A stretch of 41,566 bases of DNA, taken from positions 1 to 41,566 of the forward strand of contig NZ_BJZT01000030.1 in assembly GCF_007992175.1 (NCBI RefSeq), given 5' to 3'. The position numbers and the translations under genes are program-made. The notes under the pieces were generated by a model. It saw nothing but the letters and a program-made list of their open reading frames with translations, did no database searches and was not told the DNA's origin. Every line of letters begins with the position of its first letter. Positions within the stretch are counted from its first letter, which is position 1. Below, in pieces: positions 23,154 to 31,899 of this stretch. The stretch is from Methylobacterium haplocladii (lineage in GTDB: Bacteria; Pseudomonadota; Alphaproteobacteria; Rhizobiales; Beijerinckiaceae).

Positions 23154-24587
23154 ATGTCGATCGCATTCCCCGTTCCGGACGCGGCGATCATCGCCCGCCG
23201 CGCCGAAATCATCGAAGGTCTGCGCCCGCTGGTGGCGCCGGAAGCCCTGGTGACGACGGAGGACGAGCGCCGTGTGTTCGAGACCGACGGGCTGACCGCC
23301 TATCGCAAGCTTCCGCTTGCCGTGGTGCTGCCCTCGACGACGGCGGAGGTCTCGGCCGTCATGGCCTATTGTCACGCCAACGGCGTGCCCGTGGTGGCGC
23401 GCGGCGCCGGCACCTCGCTCGCCGGCGGCGCCATCGCGCAGGAGGACGCCGTGATCATCGGCGTCGGCAAGATGACGCGCATGATCGACGTCGATTTCGC
23501 CAACCGCACCGCGCGGGTCGAGGCCGGCATCACCAACCTCGCGATCTCCGGTGCCGTCAGCCACGAGGGCTTCTTCTACGCGCCCGACCCGTCGAGCCAG
23601 CTCGCCTGCACCATCGCCGGCAACATCGCCATGAACTCGGGGGGCGCCCACTGCCTGAAATACGGCGTGACCACCAACAACCTGCTCGGCGTCACCCTGG
23701 TGACGAACGACGGCACGGTCGTCGAGATCGGCGGCGACCATCTCGACAGCGGCGGCTACGACCTCCTCGGCCTGATCTGCGGCTCGGAGGGCCAGCTCGG
23801 CATCGTCACCGAGGCCACGGTCCGCATCCTTCGCGCGGCGGAGGGCGCGCGGCCGGCGCTCGTCGGGTTCTCGTCGGTGGAGGATGCCGGGGCCTGCACC
23901 GCTGCGATCATCGCCGCCGGCATCATCCCGGTGGCCATTGAGTACATGGACAAGGAGGCGATCCTCATCACCGACGACTTCGCCAAGGCCGGCTATCCGC
24001 GCGACGCCGCCGCGATGCTGATCATCGAGGTCGAAGGCTCGGACGAGGAATGCGAGGACATGCTCGCGCGCATCGAGGCCATCGCCCGACAGTTCAATCC
24101 GACGAGCATCCGCGTCTCGAAGTCCGAGGCCGAGAGCGCCGCGATCTGGAAGGGCCGCAAGTCGGCCTTCGGCGCAACGGGCCGAATCTCCGACTACATC
24201 TGCATGGACGGCACCATCCCGACGGGCCAGCTCGCCACGGTGCTGGAGCGGATCGGCGCGATCTGCGCGGGCCACTCCCTGCGCGTCGCCAACGTCTTTC
24301 ATGCCGGCGACGGCAACCTGCACCCCCTGATCCTGTTCGACATCAACACCCCCGGCGAATTGCAGAAGGCCGAGGCCGCGGGCGACGAGATCCTGAAGCT
24401 CTGCGTCGAGGTCGGCGGCTGCCTCACCGGCGAGCACGGCGTCGGCATCGAGAAGCGCGAGCTGATGACGTTCCAGTATACCCGTGAGGACCTGGAGCAG
24501 CAGATGCGGGTGAGGAACGTGTTCGACCCGGCCTGGCTGATGAATCCGGCCAAGGTGTTTCCGCTGGAGGGGCGGGTGATGGGGTAG
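23154..24587 (+). CDS. glcD: FAD-linked 2-hydroxyacid dehydrogenase, GlcD-like
   Basis: A 477-residue flavoprotein. The N-terminal FAD_binding_4 domain (about 50-190) has the family stretch VVARGAGTSLAGGA and, further on, IAGNIAMNSGGAHCLKYG. The C-terminal FAD-oxidase domain (about 230-470) has FHAGDGNLHP and GEHGVGIEKR, which bind metal and substrate. It oxidises glycolate or D-lactate-type acids. GlcD normally works with GlcE and GlcF encoded next to it; here two tiny membrane proteins follow instead, so it either works with partners encoded elsewhere or is a single-subunit D-2-hydroxyacid dehydrogenase. GGAGGAG before the ATG supports the start. Confidence 0.88.
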   Translation: MSIAFPVPDAAIIARRAEIIEGLRPLVAPEALVTTEDERRVFETDGLTAYRKLPLAVVLPSTTAEVSAVMAYCHANGVPVVARGAGTSLAGGAIAQEDAVIIGVGKMTRMIDVDFANRTARVEAGITNLAISGAVSHEGFFYAPDPSSQLACTIAGNIAMNSGGAHCLKYGVTTNNLLGVTLVTNDGTVVEIGGDHLDSGGYDLLGLICGSEGQLGIVTEATVRILRAAEGARPALVGFSSVEDAGACTAAIIAAGIIPVAIEYMDKEAILITDDFAKAGYPRDAAAMLIIEVEGSDEECEDMLARIEAIARQFNPTSIRVSKSEAESAAIWKGRKSAFGATGRISDYICMDGTIPTGQLATVLERIGAICAGHSLRVANVFHAGDGNLHPLILFDINTPGELQKAEAAGDEILKLCVEVGGCLTGEHGVGIEKRELMTFQYTREDLEQQMRVRNVFDPAWLMNPAKVFPLEGRVMG

Positions 24588-24599
24588 CTCGGTCGCGGC

Positions 24600-24830
24600 A
24601 TGAGCCTCGTCCATAACGAGCGGCAGAAGCTGCTCGCCGGGAACCTCGATAGGCTCAGCAATGCGTCCGCGATCATCGGTGTCGTGCCACCGGTGATCGC
24701 TTGGCGTTACGGATTCCCAACGGCGCCGCCATGGACGGTCTACAGTGTCGACTTCTCGGAGATTTGGTTTCTTACGGCCGTGAGCCTGCATTTTCTCGCA
24801 AGGCGCACGCTGCAGAGGCTGCGCGCATGA
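24600..24830 (+). CDS. small two-helix membrane protein
   Basis: A 76-residue protein starting 12 bases after the GlcD-like stop. The first part (VHNERQKLLAGNLDRLSNAS) is soluble and amphipathic; two hydrophobic segments follow at about 22-40 and 48-67. I recall similar short proteins beginning with HNERxKL in methylobacteria, without a known role. The stop overlaps the next start by four bases (ATGA). Because of the tight spacing it probably belongs to the glcD-like operon. Confidence 0.7.
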   Translation: MSLVHNERQKLLAGNLDRLSNASAIIGVVPPVIAWRYGFPTAPPWTVYSVDFSEIWFLTAVSLHFLARRTLQRLRA

Positions 24831-24946
24831 CCTGGATGGATATCTACGTGATCTTCGGCATCCCGGCAGTCGTTCTCACGATTGCCTGTGCCGCCGTGCG
24901 GCTCAACGAGTGGGATATCGATCGGCATCGCCCCCCAGCCGAGTGA
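24827..24946 (+). CDS. 39-residue single-helix membrane protein, coupled
   Basis: Begins at the ATGA overlap with the preceding small gene and encodes 39 residues with one TM segment (about 6-25, YVIFGIPAVVLTIACAAV) and a charged C-terminal tail (LNEWDIDRHRPPAE). The overlap and hydrophobic profile make a real gene more likely than chance. The function is unknown; it may form a pair with the 76-residue protein. It ends three bases before the convergent rlmJ stop. Confidence 0.55.
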   Translation: MTWMDIYVIFGIPAVVLTIACAAVRLNEWDIDRHRPPAE

Positions 24947-24949
24947 CCT

Positions 24950-25795
24950 TCACCCCTCAGGCCCGAGCCGCTCGCACCGGAACGCTCCATAAGTCCGCCG
25001 CGCCAGCCGCTCGGCCAGATCCGGCAGCACGAGGTCCATCTCCTCCGCGAGCCGCCAGGGCGGGTTGATCACGACGAGGCCGCTACCGGTGAGGCGGGTC
25101 TCGTCGGGGCGGTCGATCATCAGGTCGATGCGGAGCGCCGGCCGCTCCAGGGCGGCATCGAGGGCCGCGATCATCCGGTCGACCGCACCGACATCCTTGA
25201 TCGGATACCAGCCCAGATAGACGCCCGTCGGCCATTTCCGGACGGCCTTGAGCAGATCCCTGCCGAGGCGGTCGATCTCGCCGAGTTCTTCGTAGGGCGG
25301 GTCGATCAGGACGAGGCCGCGGCGTTCCGGCGGCGGGATCATCGCACCGAGTGCCGTCCAGCCGTCGAGATGCAGCACTTTGGTGCGGCTGTCGCTGCGG
25401 TAGAGGTCGGCCAGGCTCGCCGCATCGTCCGGGTGCAGCTCGACGAAGACGCCCTTGTCGCCGCTGCGCAGGAACTCGCGGACCAAAGCCGGCGAGCCGG
25501 GATAGATCGTCGGCCCATGGCGCTCGCGCACCGCGGCGACGGCTGCGCGGTAGGGGGCGAGCACGGCCTCGATCTCGGGCAAGAACGGCGTATCGAGCCG
25601 GCCCCAGCCCTCGTGCCATTCGCCCGTGCGGTCGGACTCGTCCGCGGTGAGATCGTAGACGCCGAGCCCGGCATGTGTGTCGATGGCGCGGAACGGCTTG
25701 TCCTTGGCGGTCAGGTGGACGAGCACGCGCGTCAGCACGAGGTGCTTGAGCACGTCCGCGAAATTGCCGGCGTGGAAGGCGTGGCGATAGTTCAG
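24950..25795 (-). CDS. rlmJ: 23S rRNA (adenine-2030-N6)-methyltransferase RlmJ, apparent CTG start
   Basis: A 281-residue S-adenosylmethionine-dependent RNA methyltransferase. The N-terminal motif NYRHAFHAGNFADVLKH is complete only if translation starts upstream of the GTG at 25753. In this frame no ATG, GTG or TTG precedes it; a CTG at 25795 lies exactly before NYRHAF and has GGAG nine bases upstream. With this start the catalytic motif DPPY has its Asp at 165, against D164 in the 280-residue E. coli protein. Other features are IDTHAGLGVYD (SAM-binding region) and NPPWRL near the end. The gene starts 31 bases after the cupin gene stop, so they may be one transcript. Confidence 0.9.
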   Translation of the reverse strand: MNYRHAFHAGNFADVLKHLVLTRVLVHLTAKDKPFRAIDTHAGLGVYDLTADESDRTGEWHEGWGRLDTPFLPEIEAVLAPYRAAVAAVRERHGPTIYPGSPALVREFLRSGDKGVFVELHPDDAASLADLYRSDSRTKVLHLDGWTALGAMIPPPERRGLVLIDPPYEELGEIDRLGRDLLKAVRKWPTGVYLGWYPIKDVGAVDRMIAALDAALERPALRIDLMIDRPDETRLTGSGLVVINPPWRLAEEMDLVLPDLAERLARRTYGAFRCERLGPEG

Positions 25796-25826
25796 GGTCT
25801 CGGTCTCCAGGCATGACGCTCGCGCG

Positions 25827-26261
25827 TCAGCCCTTGTCGAAGGGGTCGCGCCGTACAGCGTCGAGGTCGGGCAGGAGCACGACGCTTTCCTGCTCGTTCG
25901 GATCGGTCCGGGCGATCAGGGCGACGCAGGCCTCGTCGGCGCTCGGATTGTAGGGCAGGTGCGGCACGCCGGCTGGAATGTAGAAGAAGTCGCCCGGGCG
26001 GACCGTCGCGTGATCCTCGAGGCTGTCGCCGAACCAGCAGCCCGAGACGCCGCTGAGCGCATAGATCGCGGTCTCGTGCGCCTCGTGCTTGTGGGCCTTG
26101 GCCTTGGCCAGCGGTGGGATCGTCACGAGCTGGAGATGGATGCCCGTGGCGCCGACGCTTTCCGCCGAGATGCCGACGGCATAGTCGAGCCCCTGCTTGC
26201 CGGTGAAGGCGGCGCCGGCCTGGACGAGGCGGCAGCTCGGTCGGCGTGGGATGCCCGTCAT
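25827..26261 (-). CDS. cupin-domain protein
   Basis: A 144-residue single cupin. Metal ligands can be placed: H57 and H59 with E63 (AHKHEAHETAIY) in the first motif and H101 (GDFFYIPAGVPHLPYN) in the second. The loop between reads GVSGCWFGD. Such small cupins are often sugar-isomerase-like or dioxygenase-like, but the substrate cannot be read. It lies upstream of rlmJ on the same strand with 31 bases between them, and downstream of the RNase T2 gene. Confidence 0.85.
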   Translation of the reverse strand: MTGIPRRPSCRLVQAGAAFTGKQGLDYAVGISAESVGATGIHLQLVTIPPLAKAKAHKHEAHETAIYALSGVSGCWFGDSLEDHATVRPGDFFYIPAGVPHLPYNPSADEACVALIARTDPNEQESVVLLPDLDAVRRDPFDKG

Positions 26262-26355
26262 GGTGAAGTCCTCGGACCGTCGCGGCGTCCGGAGGCCGAG
26301 ATCCGCCGCGTGTCGAGGGATATCCGGCTTTGCGCCGGGCCGACAGCCGGGATCG

Positions 26356-27039
26356 TCAGCGGGCGACGTCGATCTCCACGTCGCCGCCGCGGCAACCCTG
26401 GCGCGCGACCGTCGGACAACTCGTGAAACCCTTCAGATCCTTGTCGAAGCAGATCCGCACCTCCTCAAGCTGGCCGCGCTTGCAGGTGACGGTCATCATG
26501 TCGGTCCGCAGCCCCCGGTTCGCCTCAGCGAACTGGCGCGCGATTTCGAGTGGGGCGGCCCGCTGGCTGGCGCCGGGCTTGCGATAGGGCTCGGGAATGG
26601 TCACGGCCTGCCGCGCGGCCTTCACCGCCTTGAAATAGGCAAGCGGGTCGAGGCCGGAGCAGGTGCCGTGGGTCTTCCATTCGTGGCGGGCGAGGCCGGC
26701 ACTCGGCATGATCTCGCCGGCGGCCGACATGGCGTCGCCGGTGAGCGCGCGCGGGAAGGCGCCGCAATTCGAGGGGAAGCCGCGGCTGTATTGCGGCCAG
26801 AGTCCATGCACCACGAAGCCGAGGCCGCGGCCCGGCGAGCATTGCCCGTCTGCATCGCGGGAGCCGCCCGGACCGCTGCAATAGCTCGGCGACCAGGACA
26901 GCGAGAGCACGTAGAAGTCGAAGGCGCCCGGCGTGCCGCCCCGGTCGCCACCGCCGCGCCCGCGGAAACCGCCGTAATCCTGCGCCTGCGCCGACGCGGC
27001 GGCGAGAAGGAGGAGCGCGAGAGCGAGGCCGCGCAGCAT
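26356..27039 (-). CDS. secreted ribonuclease T2
   Basis: A 227-residue RNase of the T2 family. A signal peptide (1-20, ending AQA-Q) is followed by a Gly/Arg-rich linker (about 24-37) and the T2 domain. The catalytic boxes are present: CAS I as FVVHGLWPQY with H78, and CAS II as HEWKTHGTC with E120, K122 and H124. The cysteines fit the conserved disulfides. It would degrade RNA in the periplasm or outside the cell. The start overlaps the stop of the preceding gene (TGATG), so the two are coupled. Confidence 0.93.
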   Translation of the reverse strand: MLRGLALALLLLAAASAQAQDYGGFRGRGGGDRGGTPGAFDFYVLSLSWSPSYCSGPGGSRDADGQCSPGRGLGFVVHGLWPQYSRGFPSNCGAFPRALTGDAMSAAGEIMPSAGLARHEWKTHGTCSGLDPLAYFKAVKAARQAVTIPEPYRKPGASQRAAPLEIARQFAEANRGLRTDMMTVTCKRGQLEEVRICFDKDLKGFTSCPTVARQGCRGGDVEIDVAR

Positions 27040-27524
27040 CAGGGGCGCGCCATCCGGCAGGCGGTGGAATAGTTGTAGGCGAGGTTGCGATCGAGGCCGT
27101 GGACGCAATAGTCGACGCCCCAGGTGGCTCCGATGAAGCCGGTGCTCTCACGCACGGAATAGTCGATCCGCCGGCGCACGCCGTCGGAGGTCGTCGCCAC
27201 CGCCGAGCAGTAGCGGCGCGGGATGAAGTCGACGCCGTAGGGCCGCCAGGCGGTGCGGCTGATCGTGTCGTAGGAGGCGATCGTCAGCGAAGTGTTCCAG
27301 TACTTCGCTTCCTTCTCGGCGAACTTGCTGGAGATCTCTTCGAGGACGTAGGTGTCCTGGCAGGCGGGAATCTGCGCGTCGTAGGGAAACACCTGTTCCT
27401 CGGCCGGCGAGATTTCCTCGCGGGCCGAGCGGGCGGAAGCCGGCTGGATCGCCTGGACGGCGAGGAAGCCGAGGGCCAGGGCGGAGAAGACGTGGGCGGA
27501 GAGGGCGGTGGGCTTGCGCATCAC
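27039..27524 (-). CDS. conserved secreted protein of unknown function
   Basis: A 161-residue protein with a signal peptide (about 1-32, ending ASARS) and a mature domain containing IPACQDTYVLEEISSKFAEK, a central YDTISRTAWRPYG and a C-terminal GVDYCVHGLDRNLAYNY. Its four mature cysteines probably form two disulfides. I recall this as a conserved alphaproteobacterial family without a known function. It overlaps the RNase T2 gene by one base, and the two are probably co-expressed; an inhibitor or chaperone role for the RNase is possible but unproven. ATG codons at 27524 and 27521 are both possible. Confidence 0.75.
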   Translation of the reverse strand: MMRKPTALSAHVFSALALGFLAVQAIQPASARSAREEISPAEEQVFPYDAQIPACQDTYVLEEISSKFAEKEAKYWNTSLTIASYDTISRTAWRPYGVDFIPRRYCSAVATTSDGVRRRIDYSVRESTGFIGATWGVDYCVHGLDRNLAYNYSTACRMARP

Positions 27525-27668
27525 GGCTCGGATCGCTTTCGCGGTGTCGGATCGTTGCTGCCGACGATGGCCTCCCGACGATGCAAGTCAAGCTTGCGCG
27601 ATCTACGGGCGCCGTTTTTGCGGCAGCCTGGGGAGTCGGGGGCACACCCCTGACGGTCCCGAAGCCGA

Positions 27669-28619
27669 TCAGTAGATCGGCTCGGCCGCGCTGCCCCCGA
27701 CATCGAAGGAGGACGGCTCCTCGTCCAGGCCATGGCTCTGCGCGGGCGCGGGCGCGGCAGCGTAGGCGGAACGTTGCGAGGGAGCGTGGGCGAAACGAGC
27801 GTCCCCGCCGCGCGACGATGTCGGCGTGGCGCCGTAGGGATCGTCCGTTTCCTGGTCGATCGGCGCCTGGGGCGGTGCGGCCTGCCGGATCGGCGGGCGG
27901 GGGTTCGCGAAGTGGCGCGGCTGTCCGTCGGCGCCGAGCTGAGCCTCGAACTTGATCAGCGGCTTGCAGATCCGCCGCAGACCGCGCGGGTCGTGCCGGG
28001 CGAGGTCGACGTGGATGTGGTCGTAGTGGAACACGTTCGAGCCGGGCGCGAGCACGGTGGTGAAGCGAGCGCAGGCCCCCGTGAAGATCTCGCGCAGAAA
28101 GCCCTGCTCGGCCTCGCTGCCGCGCCAGCCGCCCTTGATCGTGATGACGTGGCCGTCGGCCAGCGTCAGCGACATGATGTCGAGGGCGTTGCCGTAGGAA
28201 TGCTCGGAGAGCTTGGCGCCCGCCTGATTGTTCTGGCCGCGGCAGGCATAGGTGCCGGCGTTGATCTCGGCCACGGGCACGCCGAAATACAGGTTGGCGG
28301 CCGGCTGGATCGTATCGGCGAGCCACGCCTCGGCCTCGGCCAGAGCCGGGCAGCCGAGGGTCATGCGCTGCTTGAGCGCGACGCTGCCGTTGCCCATCCG
28401 CGTGACCTTGAACGGCTGCTGCAGGCCGCAGGGGCCGGGGCCGTCGATCTCCTTGGCGAGCGAAACGTAGCTGGTCGGTTGAACGAGGCCGCGAGCGAGG
28501 CACATGTTCTCGGCTTGGTCGCGCCAGGGGGCGCGGGCCTCGAACCGGTTGACGGCGCAACCGGCCAAGCCGGCGAGAAACACCGCCGGGATCGAGAATG
28601 CGAGTACGCTACGCCACAT
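27669..28619 (-). CDS. extensin-like family lipoprotein
   Basis: A 316-residue outer-envelope lipoprotein. The lipobox LAGC places the lipidated Cys at residue 21. The extensin-like C-terminal domain (about 60-225) includes YFGVPVAEI, YACRGQNN, KLSEHSYGNALDIM and HYDHIHVDLA; the conserved His and Asp residues recall metal-dependent peptidoglycan-peptidase folds, so it may bind or trim cell wall. The last 85 residues are Pro/Ala/Ser-rich and look disordered. Despite the name, it is not plant extensin. It is divergent from the amidase gene. Confidence 0.9.
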   Translation of the reverse strand: MWRSVLAFSIPAVFLAGLAGCAVNRFEARAPWRDQAENMCLARGLVQPTSYVSLAKEIDGPGPCGLQQPFKVTRMGNGSVALKQRMTLGCPALAEAEAWLADTIQPAANLYFGVPVAEINAGTYACRGQNNQAGAKLSEHSYGNALDIMSLTLADGHVITIKGGWRGSEAEQGFLREIFTGACARFTTVLAPGSNVFHYDHIHVDLARHDPRGLRRICKPLIKFEAQLGADGQPRHFANPRPPIRQAAPPQAPIDQETDDPYGATPTSSRGGDARFAHAPSQRSAYAAAPAPAQSHGLDEEPSSFDVGGSAAEPIY

Positions 28620-28732
28620 GACGGCGACAATGCGAACGTCCGCGTAAACGAGCCGCTAACGAAAGCCCGTTCCGCCGGCCACGGCGGTGGACAAGTGTTG
28701 ACAGCGGGTGCCCGGCATCCAGATCGGCTCGC

Positions 28733-29971
28733 ATGCGCTCTCTGATCGATCTCCGCACCCGCATCGAGGCCGGCCGCCTCACGCCCCGGCAGGCCGTGGT
28801 GGAGGCGCAGGCCGCCATCGCCGAGCGGGACGGGGCCATCGGCGCGATCGTCTGCAGCGATCCGGATCCGGTCGTGTCGGTGGAGGGGCCGCTCGCCGGC
28901 ATCGCGGTCGGCATCAAGGACATCATCGACACGGCCCACCTGCCGACGCAGATGGGTTCTTCGTTCTATGCGGGCTGGCGACCGCGGGCCGACGCGGCAA
29001 TCGTTTCGCGTTTGAAGGCCCTCGGCGCCGTGCCGCTGGCCAAGACCGCGACCACCGCCTTCGCCGGGCTCGATCCGGCCCCGACCGTGAACCCGCACGA
29101 TCCCGCCCACACGCCGGGCGGCTCCTCATCGGGCACGGCAGCTGCCGTCGCCGCCGGGATGCTGCCGCTGGCGCTCGGCACCCAGACCGGCGGTTCCGTG
29201 ATCCGCCCGGCCGCCTTCTGCGGGGTCGCGGCGATCAAGCCCTCATTCAGACTTCTGCCGATGGTGGGGGTGAAGACGTTCTCCTGGGCGCTCGACACCC
29301 TCGGCCTGTTCGGCGCGTCGATCCCCGACATTGCCCGCGCCCTGGCGCTGATCGCCGACCGCCCCGAGATCGATTCTTCGGGAGAGGCGTCGCGAAAGCC
29401 CCGCATCGGCCTCTGCCTGCAGGGTTTCGCCGGCGAGGCCGATGCGGATGCCGCCGCCGCGCTCTCACGTGCCGCCCGTGCTGCGGGAGCTGCCGGCGCC
29501 ATCGTCACCGACCTGACCCTGCCCGAGCCGTTCGCGCGGGCCTGGCAGCTCCATCCGCTGATCCAGGATTTCGAGGCGCGGCAGGCGCTCGCCTGGGAAT
29601 ACGCGATGCATCGCGAAACGCTGCCTCCGGTGCTCGGCGCGCAGCTCGATCGGGCGCAGGCGCTCACCGCTGCGGAATACGACGACGCCCGCCGTCACGC
29701 GCACCGCGCCCGCCGCCAGCTCAAGGACGTGTTTTCGGAGTTCGACGCGATCCTGACCTATTCCACCGTCGGCCGCGCCCCGCGCGGCCTCGCTTCCACC
29801 GGCGATCCGCGCTTCAACCGGCTCTGGACCCTGATGGGCGTGCCCTGCGTGAACCTTCCGGTGCCGGGCGAGGGCCTGCCCCTCGGCGTGCAGGTCATCG
29901 CGCGCTTCGGCGGCGACGGGCAGGCGCTGGCAGTGGCGGGGATGATCGAGGCGTCGCTCGGGCGAGCGTGA
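28733..29971 (+). CDS. amidase-signature enzyme, malonamidase E2-like
   Basis: A 412-residue amidase. The Ser-cisSer-Lys triad is readable: K62 (VGIKD), S131 in GGSSSG and S155 in TQTGGSVIRPAAF. These positions and the total length are the same as those reported for malonamidase E2 of Bradyrhizobium japonicum, so a small-amide substrate such as malonamate is a fair guess. It is too short and lacks partners to be GatA. It is transcribed away from the extensin-like gene, and a DMT-type transporter gene follows after 182 bases. Confidence 0.88.
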   Translation: MRSLIDLRTRIEAGRLTPRQAVVEAQAAIAERDGAIGAIVCSDPDPVVSVEGPLAGIAVGIKDIIDTAHLPTQMGSSFYAGWRPRADAAIVSRLKALGAVPLAKTATTAFAGLDPAPTVNPHDPAHTPGGSSSGTAAAVAAGMLPLALGTQTGGSVIRPAAFCGVAAIKPSFRLLPMVGVKTFSWALDTLGLFGASIPDIARALALIADRPEIDSSGEASRKPRIGLCLQGFAGEADADAAAALSRAARAAGAAGAIVTDLTLPEPFARAWQLHPLIQDFEARQALAWEYAMHRETLPPVLGAQLDRAQALTAAEYDDARRHAHRARRQLKDVFSEFDAILTYSTVGRAPRGLASTGDPRFNRLWTLMGVPCVNLPVPGEGLPLGVQVIARFGGDGQALAVAGMIEASLGRA

Positions 29972-30153
29972 TGCCCAAGACGTGAAGCCCGGGATCGGTG
30001 ACGGATCCGCCGGATGGCGAGTAATGCAGACCGCACAGACCGACGCGATCGACTGGGCGCGGAATGTCTCAGCCAGCGCCCCTTCCCGGAACGCCTTCCG
30101 CGTCCCGGCGGGCCTCCGGACAGGAGGGCGCGACCCATCTCGAAAGGCAGACG

Positions 30154-30600
30154 ATGCTCGCCATGACCGTCCCCCTCCTGCTCGCGGTCGCGGCCGGGGT
30201 CAGCATCGTCGTCCAGCAGGCCCTGAACGCGAATCTGCGGATCTCGCTGAACTCGGCCGCCTGGTCGGGCTTCGTGAGCTACGCGGTGGGGCTCGCCTGC
30301 ATGGTGCTGCTGGCGGCGGCGTTGCGCGATCCCGTGCCCTCGGCGAGCGTGGTGGCGCGCACGCCGTGGTGGGCCTGGAGCGGGGGACTGTTCGGCGCGA
30401 TCTTCATCGGCCTCGCCATCCTGCTGGTGCCGCAACTCGGGGCCGCGACCTTCATCGCGCTGCTCATCGCCGGCCAGATGCTGGCCTCGGTGACCTTCGA
30501 CCATTTCGGCTGGCTCGGACTGGCCGAGCGCCCGATCGATCCGACGCGTCTCATCGGCGTCGCGCTCCTCATCGGCGGCGTCGTGCTGATCCGGCGCTGA
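30154..30600 (+). CDS. DUF606 (YdcZ-like) inner-membrane transporter
   Basis: A 148-residue membrane protein with four to five hydrophobic helices. The pattern VQQALNANLRISLNSAAWSGFVSYAVG and the later FIALLIAGQMLASVTFDHFGWLG are typical of DUF606, a half-size relative of drug/metabolite transporters that probably works as a dimer. ATG at 30154 has AAAGG upstream; the open frame starting at 30064 adds a hydrophilic leader foreign to the family. The substrate is unknown. It is convergent with the flippase gene, with six bases between stops. Confidence 0.85.
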   Translation: MLAMTVPLLLAVAAGVSIVVQQALNANLRISLNSAAWSGFVSYAVGLACMVLLAAALRDPVPSASVVARTPWWAWSGGLFGAIFIGLAILLVPQLGAATFIALLIAGQMLASVTFDHFGWLGLAERPIDPTRLIGVALLIGGVVLIRR

Positions 30601-30606
30601 GCCGGG

Positions 30607-31899
30607 TCAGACCGCGGCCACCCGCGCGGCGCTGCGCCGGACGAGCCTGAGCAGGATCAGCCACGCCGCGGCGATGGTGCAGGCTTCGATCACGTAGAGC
30701 GCGGCCAGGGTGCCGTTCGGCGGGAACCACCACGACCACCAGACGATGAGCAGCGCGCCGCCGAGATTGGTCGCGTTGACGATGGCCGCGCGCTCACCCT
30801 GGTGGCTGGAGGCGCCGAGCACGTCCATCGCCACGGAGGAGGCGGCGATCAGGATCGGGATCCAGGCGAGGATGCGGACGAACCGCGACAGCGAGGTGTA
30901 GTCCTGTCCGAAGATCAGCGGCAGGTAGCCGGACACCAGGAACAGCCCGAGGGAGGTCGCTGCGCCGAGGGCCAGCGCGATCGGCAGGAGCCGCAGGGCG
31001 CCCTGCATCGTGGTGTGGATGCCCTCCAGGCTGGTCTTGGCGAAGCGCGGAAACGCCAGACGGTTCAGGGCATCGATGCTGAGGTAGCTGCTGTCGAGGA
31101 TGCGCCGCGCGACGCCGTAGCTGCCGATCACCTCGACGGACGCGACGAGCCCGAGCATGAACAGATCCGCGTTCTGGCGGATCGACCGGGCCACGAACTG
31201 CGAGCAGAAATAGAGGCCGAGGCGGATCTCGTCGCGCACGATGACGAAGCGCGGCCGGCCGAGCCCCCGCAGCCACCAGCCATAGGCGGCGACCACGACG
31301 AAGTTGCCGGTAAACTGCCATGCCGCCCATTCCGCGAGGCTGGCCGTCGAGAAGACGAGGCAGGCGGTCACGGCGGTGAGGGTCCGCGCCAGCGCATAGC
31401 CGACCACCGCACGGTTCGCAGAGGCGAAGCGCGAGTGGCCGAGGAAGATCAGCTCCGCCAGCAGGATCATGCGCACGAGCACGACGTTCGTGACGAGCAG
31501 CAGCGCCGTGGCGCCGAGGTTGATGGCGGGATCGGAGCTGACCACGAGCCAGAAGGGCAGCGTGGCCAGCCCCAGCCCGACGAGGGCCGACCCGGTCAGG
31601 GCGATCAGGATGATGTTGTGGCCGAGCATCGCCGGATACATCGCCCGGTTCTGCGAGACCCGGCGCAGCAGGCAATCCGAGGCGCCGATGCCGCAGATGT
31701 GGACCGCGACGTTGGTCAGGGCGGTGAACTCGATGAGGCGGCCGAATTCGGCCGGGCCGAGGGCGCGCGCCAGGATCGCGAAGGTGACGAGCTGCGCCGC
31801 GCTTGCGGCGACGAGGCTGCCGCTGGAGGCGATGTAGGACAGCCCCAACGGCAGGTGCCGTCGAAGGGCCGTCAGCCGTTCCGTGAGCCGACGGTTCAA
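30607..31899 (-). CDS. polysaccharide flippase-like (MOP superfamily) membrane protein
   Basis: A 430-residue protein with about 12 to 14 hydrophobic segments, in the Wzx-like polysaccharide export group. The N-terminal part AAQLVTFAILARALGPAEFGRL is characteristic. It probably flips a lipid-linked sugar unit, but no glycosyltransferase gene is adjacent, so the sugar is unknown. It is divergent from a FAD monooxygenase-like gene, with 114 bases between starts. Confidence 0.8.
   Translation of the reverse strand: MNRRLTERLTALRRHLPLGLSYIASSGSLVAASAAQLVTFAILARALGPAEFGRLIEFTALTNVAVHICGIGASDCLLRRVSQNRAMYPAMLGHNIILIALTGSALVGLGLATLPFWLVVSSDPAINLGATALLLVTNVVLVRMILLAELIFLGHSRFASANRAVVGYALARTLTAVTACLVFSTASLAEWAAWQFTGNFVVVAAYGWWLRGLGRPRFVIVRDEIRLGLYFCSQFVARSIRQNADLFMLGLVASVEVIGSYGVARRILDSSYLSIDALNRLAFPRFAKTSLEGIHTTMQGALRLLPIALALGAATSLGLFLVSGYLPLIFGQDYTSLSRFVRILAWIPILIAASSVAMDVLGASSHQGERAAIVNATNLGGALLIVWWSWWFPPNGTLAALYVIEACTIAAAWLILLRLVRRSAARVAAV

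Noticed and set aside
22932..24791. 619-codon open frame on the minus strand
   Set aside because: Antisense to the glcD-like gene, with no domain and a composition typical of a shadow frame.
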